Below the pieces are notes generated by a model, which searched no databases, was not told where the DNA came from, and saw only the letters and a program-made list of their open reading frames with translations. Made by a program: the position numbers and the translations under genes. A stretch of DNA of 64,000 bases, from NCBI GenBank assembly GCA_038501625.1, contig JAZAYU010000001.1, forward strand, positions 4,791,457 to 4,855,456, written 5' to 3'. The stretch's first letter is position 1. Every line of letters begins with the position of its first letter. The DNA comes from Corbicula japonica. Taxonomy: Eukaryota > Mollusca > Bivalvia > Venerida > Cyrenidae. Positions 58,151 to 64,000 of the stretch are shown here, piece by piece.

Positions 58151-59638
58151 CTAATTTTAATTACAGATATCAGGATATCAAATCAAAACAATCGAGTATA
58201 AAACATAGAGATTTTGGTAAGATGACGCACATTTTTAAAACACCTATAATGTAGTTAGACGACGGCACCACACATTTACACTTTCGAAAAATTCTCATCT
58301 TATATTTTTTCGCAGGTCTGGACTTACATGCTCCTGTAGGTACATGTAATCAACGAGAACAGTATTGATGCTTTTCTTAAGTTTGCTTTTATAAATAAAT
58401 ATTTCACAAAAACATAACACAATGAATCAAGAGGAAAGACTTACTAATCAGTCTATGAATGAACATAGTTGAAGTTTAAAAGCTGGACCGGTTTCCGTTG
58501 AACAGCCCGAAAAGTTGCGTGTGCTCCCATTCCATTTAAAAGGTGAGCTACGCCGTGTGTGCCATTTTTATAAAGAAATGAATTCATTATCAATTTCTCC
58601 GTAACTTCAATAAAGTAATCAAATATACTCAACAACAAATGAAAATCGGCAGTTTTTACTTCCCAGAACTATTTGAAACATAAACAAAATCTTTTATTTG
58701 AACCCACATAAAATTCACAGCAAAACATTGGTTTCACGTACCAGAAAAATTAAAAAGCACGCACATGTTTTAAACAAGTTCAATTTTTCAATCACAAATT
58801 CACAAGTCATCAAGCTTATTCCCGAAAAAAAACTGCTTTCTTACTCTTGTTTGACACACGTTTAACTTAATACAACATACAAAAAGTATTTTCCATTATT
58901 AAAGAATTTTACTTTTGATTTCTTTATTTCTAATTGTTTGCTTATAGAAATCAACACGCTAAATTTCAGTACTCTCGCTAGCAACAATGTTTGTTTCGCT
59001 GATCTCAAAGTGTGGTCTAAATATTTATGGCGGTCACTGTCCGAAAGGTTAGCATTACACGAGTTTTTTTCTGTATAAAACCACAAAATGTTCCAACATA
59101 ATGCGAGAAAAAGAAGCGTTAGAAAAAAGGAAAGAACCAGCATATACGAAATAGCTGAAACCTAGTCATTTCATTAAGACTGATCAAACGCGTCAACAAA
59201 GTATTTTTAATTCCGTAAGCTGCTCTTTTTTTCTCTGTGTCGCTTATATACTAAACTTTCAACGCAACACTTAATTTTCCTGATTTATTTATTTTGCATC
59301 ATAACAAAGTTCATATAATATTCTGCGCTGTTGTGTAAGATCTTTGGTTCGTTATATTATGTCCTCTTTCCTCAGATACAAGAGAAATAGCATTTCATTT
59401 ATTCGTGTTTCTGTCTATTTGTTAAAACAAGTTTTTCAACAACGGTGCAATATAAGGTTTTGAATTATGTTCGCCTAGTTTACTGCGCCATACTGCCGGC
59501 ATGAGAATAACCTTCCATGTAAAACAAATGTCTATCACTGTAAGACAGTACTTATTTTAAAACTGTAAGTGAAAGGAAGTGCACGACTATGCGCGCTTAT
59601 TGAGAGGGCGAGACATAAATTAAAGTTGCAGCGCTTAA

Positions 59639-59900
59639 CCCCCAACCCCTCCTTCTTGAACATTTTTATCCCTATATACATAAAACACCGGTACGAGTTT
59701 TATCGCGTGTGCGACCAGTGTAGCACCAGTAAGCTGGGAAATTCTTGTCGTCTTATAAAGATCTACACTGGTCGCATTCTACTGAACCTAAAAGCGAACA
59801 GTGTAGATCCTGATCAGACGGTCGCGTACGGATGTGACAGCTGATCTGGATCAACATTGTCCGCCCATGGAATTACAGCTATATCTCATTGAGTAAAGGG
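59639..59900. mobile_element. TTAA-type MITE nested in the foldback element
   Basis: TTAA at 59635-59638 and 59901-59904. Internal modules GCGACCAGTGTAG, ATCTACACTGGTCGCATTC, GCGAACAGTGTAGATCCTG and GTGACAGCTGATCTGGATC agree with 15536-15769. The right end GAGTAAAGGG is preserved; the left end is poor. Confidence 0.7.
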
Positions 59901-60742
59901 TTAACTGCAGGGGGCGTGTTGTTTTAATTGCTGTACTTAAGTCAAAAACTTGCATTCCGTTTTTAAAAGAAAAACGGTATTTGCACCTTTAATTATTATA
60001 ACAATGGACAAAACCATGTAAAATACAAGTTTTTAAGTCGTGTTTGAACCTTCATAACAAACCTTGATTGAAGCAGAATCGGTAATTTCAATCATATATG
60101 TATGTTTTTTTTTCTTTCCAAGTTAAAACAATTATCATATTGTGCTGGCATATATTAATCAAATTAAATACTGTCAGAATAAATATTATTTGTCTGCCGC
60201 CAAATTCCTTTTATGATGCCTTTTACGCCAACGTTTGCATAAGGGATACGGGAAAAGGTGTACGTAATAACGCAAAAAGAAAGTCGGTGACCCCCCTTTT
60301 TTATTTGTCAAATATTTTCAAAATAAAATATACAAACGAATTATGCAAAAAATCAAAATGTTATTGATCGGATTTTTTGCAATTCCGAAACAAGCGACGA
60401 AAATTAGTAAAACTCCACGTCATTTTTCAGGTCGAAACGGCACTTTTCAGCGACGTCACGCGTAAATCTTGGTTGAAAACTCATAAAAGTTACATCAGAG
60501 AAAAGAGAATTTGATTCTGTACAATATTATCCATACAGAAAACGGAACATTTGAAATACATTAAAGTTACAGCAAAAAACATTCAGTTACGGTTCTTTTG
60601 ACGTCATGTCCAAAAACTGAAGTCAGTGGCCATCTTTGAAGACCTGTATCTTTGAGACAAAATAAAATATTTTTACAAAATATTATGTTCAATATCGGAA
60701 ATATGATCAATTAACTGCATGCAAATTTTCATTAAAATACGC

Positions 60743-60745
<3 letters not shown>

Positions 60746-60779
<34 letters not shown>
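60746..60779 (+). repeat. (GA)n microsatellite
   Basis: About 16 uninterrupted GA dinucleotides. Confidence 0.95.
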
Positions 60780-60782
<3 letters not shown>

Positions 60783-61290
60783 TATCTTTAATACAAAATG
60801 GTTTAGGACGAACTAATTTATGTTAAATTAATAACGATGTTTATGAACAAAAAATATTTTGAGTTTCACTCTTTTCCTTAATATAGAGGTTTTTACAGAC
60901 ATTTTACACAAAAATGATTATGATGATTTATAGTGAAATGTAAAAAAATAAATGCATTAATTATGTATGCCTATTACGTTTAAAAGTCAGTTTACATGAT
61001 GAAAAATCCCTACAAACATTCATTTCCTCGTTAAGACACGATCTGCTACGTATGTGTCCACAAAATTTGCGTGATTGCGGAACACATGCGCGACTTTTTT
61101 TATACAGTGGCCAACTTTGAATACCGTTATATTTTTCTCCGAGCTTCGAGTGACAGTAATAGAACAGATTGTATTCTGTGTTGGAAGTAAATAAAGTTTT
61201 AAACATTCACTGTATTTTTGATCGACATGCTCATATTATGTCAAGACTCCATAATTTCTAAAAGATTTTGACAATTTACTTAGTTGTTAA

Positions 61291-62606
61291 AAAATAAAAG
61301 TTAGTTTTTGTTGATATTTTAATTAATCATCCCTGAAATGTACATTGCATGCTGTAAAAATCGATTTCAAGACATTTTTAAGATAAACATAAATAATGAT
61401 AAATTTTAAGTTTAGGCCGCCAGGCCGCTAGGCCGCCAGGCGCCAGGCCGCCAGGCCGCCAGGCGCCAGGCCGCCAGGCTTCGAAAACTTAAAAAAAAAT
61501 CAAAGCTAGTTTTTGTTGATATTTCACTTAATTATCCCTGAAATGTACATTGCATGCTGTAAAAAATCGATTTCAAGACATTTTAAGATAAACATAAATT
61601 ATGATAAATTTAAAGTTTAGGCCGCTAGGCCGCCAGGCCGCCAGGCTTCGAAAACTTAAAAAAAATCAAAGCTAGATTTTGTTGATATTTCACTTAATCA
61701 TCCCTGAAATGTACATTGCATGCTGTAAAAATCGATTTCAAGACATTTTTAAGATAAACATAAATTATGATAAATTTAAAGTTTAGGCCGCCAGGCCGCC
61801 AGGCCGTCAGGCCGCCAGGCTTCGAAAACTTAAAAAAAATCAAAGCTAGTTTTTGTTGATATTTCACTTAATTATCACTTAAATGTACATTGCATGCTGT
61901 AAAAAATCGATTTCAAGACATTTTAAGATAAACATAAATTATGATAAATTTTAAGTTTAGGCCGCTAGGCCGCCAGGCCGCTAGGCCGCTAGGCCGCCAG
62001 GCCGCCAGGCCGCCAGGCCGCTAGGCCGCCAGGCCGCTAGGCCGCCAGGCCGCCAGGCTTCGAAAACCTAAAAAAAATCAAAGCTAGATTTTGTTGATAT
62101 TTCACTTAATCATCCCTGAAATGTACATTGCATGCTGTAAAAATCGATTTCAAGACATTTTTAAGATAAACATAAATTATGATAAATTTAAAGTTTAGGC
62201 CGCCAGGCCGCTAGGCCGCTAGGCCGCCAGGCCGCCAGGCTTCGAAAACTTAAAAAAATCAAAGCTAGTTTTTGTTGATATTTCACTTAATTATCCCTGA
62301 AAAGTACATTGCATGCTGTAAAAAATCGATTTCAAGCCTTTTTAAAGATAAACATAAATTATGATAAATATTAAGTTTAGGCCGCTAGGCCGCCAGGCCG
62401 CTAACTTCACGCCGCCAGGCCGCTAGGCCGCCAGGCCGCTAACTTCACGCCGCCAGGCCGCTAGGCCGCCAGGCCGCTAACTTCACGCCGCCAGGCCGCT
62501 AGGCCGCCAGGCCGCTAACTTCACGCCGCCAGGCCGCTAGGCCGCCAGGCCGCTAACTTCACGCCGCTAGGCCGCTAGGCCGCCAGGCCGCTAACTTCAC
62601 ACATCT
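61291..62606 (-). repeat. Foldback right arm
   Basis: Mirror image of the left arm with six AT-rich blocks (from about 61300, 61488, 61652, 61825, 62062 and 62245), then six CTAACTTCACGCCGCC-type units at 62395-62606. It has one more block and more outer units than the left arm, so the arrays expand or contract independently. Confidence 0.9.
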
Positions 62607-62615
62607 CAAAATTTA

Positions 62616-63120
62616 TTATATGAAAATTAATGATGGACAAAAGTGGAATGAAATGAAGCACGCAATTTGTAAATGGCAGGCTAAACGTAAGTGAAAGTTG
62701 CCGGAATGTTTCCATCAGATTATGTTAGACATGTATTTATTAACTGTAGAATGAACTTTCAAACACAGCGGAGAACTAAGCTTTCATAAAATACATTAAT
62801 ATATAACAATTGATAAATTTTATCATATGAAAAGATGGGCCATATTTATTTTATGAAACGGTTAACAAAATATATGATATGAAATGATGGGCCAAATTTA
62901 TAAAATGAAACGGTTAACAAAATATATGATATGAAATGATGGGCCAAATTTATAAAATGAAACGGTTAACAAAATATATGATATGAAATGATGGGCCAGA
63001 TTTATTATATGAAACGGTAAACAAAATATATGATATGACATGATGGGCCATATTTATGGTCTGAAATGATAAGACGAAATTTATTATATAAAATGAACAG
63101 AGAGAGAGAGAGAGAGTTGC
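62616..63120 (+). repeat. AT-rich ~58 bp tandem array and GA tract right of the foldback element
   Basis: At 62825-63060 four to five units of type ATATGAAATGATGGGCC, AAATTTATAAAATGAAACGG, TTAACAAAAT. The two central copies are almost identical. A (GA)n tract follows at 63099-63116. Confidence 0.85.
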
Positions 63121-63320
63121 CGCAAGTTCATGTTCTGATAAGAAAATAAATCGTTAAATTTCTGGTTGGACATTTATTTATTAACTGAACTTTAAACCTG
63201 TAAGAACAGTGGAGAAGTTAACTTTCATGGTATTATAAAAATAATTATGTAATTATTTGCAATATGAAAAAAGTGATTATAAGTAACTGTAATATGTTAT
63301 AATCAATTATTCAGTTTAAT
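63121..63320 (+). other. 5' flank of GPCR gene
   Basis: 200 bp of AT-rich DNA. No TATA box or other promoter element can be singled out from the background. Confidence 0.4.
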
Positions 63321-64000
63321 TTGATTTCATCAAATACTTCGATGGAGCAGAACAACACGGACGATGCAACGGAAAAGTTAGCTTTGTATACTATCGTTCC
63401 AAAATGGAGTAATATTGTTGTGACCATTTTCATGTTAACAGCATTTGTAATTGGACTGCCCGGCAACATCCTCGTTATATTAGTACAGATCAGAAACGTA
63501 AAAAAGAACTCCACTGATTGGTTCGTCACTTTTCTCGCACTTAGTGATATAGTGTCGCTTTTGGTCTGTGTTCCACCAATAACATTGACGTACACTGGTT
63601 TCTGGTAAAAATATGGATCTGATGCCTGGTGCAAGTTTCATGTATTTATTTTACATGCGAATTTAATGTTTTCTACTTTACTTATTGTGAATATGGGAAT
63701 AGACAGATACATAAAAACTATGAACAAGAAGAATTATACACCGAGAAAAGCACTGTTATCCACGCTGGGGACACTGCTGGCATCAGCCTGTATAGAATCG
63801 CCAAACCTTATCACAACAAAGAATAATTCCGCAGGAGACTGTATTTTCGATCCGGCATTTCAAAATGTTCAACTCGCACTACACGCCATACTGCTAACTG
63901 TAGTTATTTTTAGCCTCTCCGCAACTACGTTTATATACACAAGAATAATACTGACAGTAAAACGGAGCATTAAAGTCGCCCACAGTGCAACAGTAGGCTT
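63321..64000 (+). pseudogene. Class A (rhodopsin-type) GPCR, in-frame TAA, 3' end outside window
   Basis: One frame from ATG 63321 (or ATG 63342) to the window end, broken only by TAA at 63606-63608. The N-terminus has NTS and NNT glycosylation sites. TM1 carries GLPGNILVIL with G-N at residues 48-49. TM2 has FLALSDIVSLLV with the conserved Asp76. After the stop come the TM3 Cys in DAWCKF, a DRY motif in VNMGIDRYIKT, a weak TM4, the partner Cys in GDCIF and TM5 to TTFIYTRIILTVKR. This order is that of a peptide- or amine-type class A receptor; the ligand is unknown. It is intronless as far as seen. Because the frame holds on both sides of the TAA, the stop is recent, polymorphic or an error. 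Confidence 0.8.

Larger units (their letters stand above)
58151..61290. other. Foldback middle region, no transposase recognised
   Basis: About 3.1 kb between the arms. Open frames at 58453-58638 and 58862-59143 (minus; the latter with a hydrophobic MLVLSFFLTLLFLALC start), 60098-60367 (plus) and 60961-61206 (minus) have no transposase motif. It contains the TTAA-type MITE at 59639-59900 and a GA tract at 60746-60779. Confidence 0.55.
57095..62606. mobile_element. 5.5 kb foldback-type transposon with tandem-array inverted arms
   Basis: Ends are AGATGTGTGAAGTTAGCGGC at 57095 and its exact complement ending at 62606. Perfect 9 bp duplications CAAAATTTA flank it at 57086-57094 and 62607-62615. 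Each arm is built of alternating GC-rich GGCGGCCT/AGCGGCCT runs and a ~135 bp AT-rich block: five blocks in the left arm, six in the right. Long inverted arms made of tandem repeats plus a 9 bp target duplication are the layout of Drosophila FB (foldback) elements, which belong with Mutator-type transposons. The middle carries no recognised transposase, so this copy appears nonautonomous. Confidence 0.88.

Noticed and set aside
58862..59143. Signal-peptide exon of the ShKT/Ly6/vWA gene
   Set aside because: The hydrophobic start is suggestive, but it lies inside the foldback middle ~5 kb away, and no donor in a matching phase is evident.
63311..63634. Minus-strand 107-codon frame
   Set aside because: Antisense shadow of the GPCR coding sequence with no own motif.

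Overview
This window reads as nuclear DNA of a marine bivalve mollusc, probably a venerid-type clam. The DNA is AT-rich, coding sequence is sparse and split into exons with GT/AG borders, and the window is crowded with Penelope-like retroelements, 5'-truncated LINEs, tRNA-derived SINEs and many palindromic MITE-like repeats. The recognisable host genes fit an expanded bivalve repertoire: a NACHT/LRR receptor, a trypsin-fold protein, a secreted ShKT/Ly6/vWA protein and a rhodopsin-type GPCR. The species assignment is inference.

Layout. 1-7 kb: palindromic TTAAACC-type repeat arrays and a ~1 kb tandem duplication, one copy of which was later hit by a truncated LINE; a tRNA-like gene lies at 6.1 kb. 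7-14 kb: MITEs and gene-poor DNA. 14.2-17.5 kb (+): three 5' exons of an RNF14-type E3 ubiquitin ligase, one with a frameshift; the rest of the catalytic RBR module is not found. 19.35 kb (+): a lone terminal exon of an SLC16-like transporter. 21.5-23.6 kb (-): a two-exon gene, a trypsin-fold domain followed by a helical-repeat region, with one frameshift. 24.9-25.6 kb: a hAT-type MITE. 26.8-28.5 kb: a 1.76 kb element with ~220 bp inverted ends and a 5 bp target duplication, inserted into the 3' end of a Penelope-like element. 30.8-34.4 kb (-): an NLR-like gene (NACHT + LRR) with an upstream exon coding a 20-residue repeat linker. 35-48 kb: decayed retroelements, including two Penelope-like elements head to tail and an inverted fragment of one of them. 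49.2-53.6 kb (-): a five-exon gene joining a ShKT domain, a Ly6/uPAR three-finger domain and a von Willebrand A domain; the exon phases agree across all four introns, but an in-frame TGA sits in the vWA metal site. 57.1-62.6 kb: a 5.5 kb foldback transposon whose inverted arms are tandem arrays, flanked by a perfect 9 bp target duplication. 63.3 kb to the end (+): a class A GPCR with one in-frame TAA, running off the window.

Two general points stand out. First, the window records a readable order of insertions (nested elements with target duplications). Second, four otherwise well-kept host genes each carry one disabling lesion, which means either widespread recent gene decay or uncorrected sequence errors. 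No operons or bacterial signals are present. The NLR, trypsin-fold and ShKT/LU/vWA genes could all serve innate defence, but nothing here shows that they work together.
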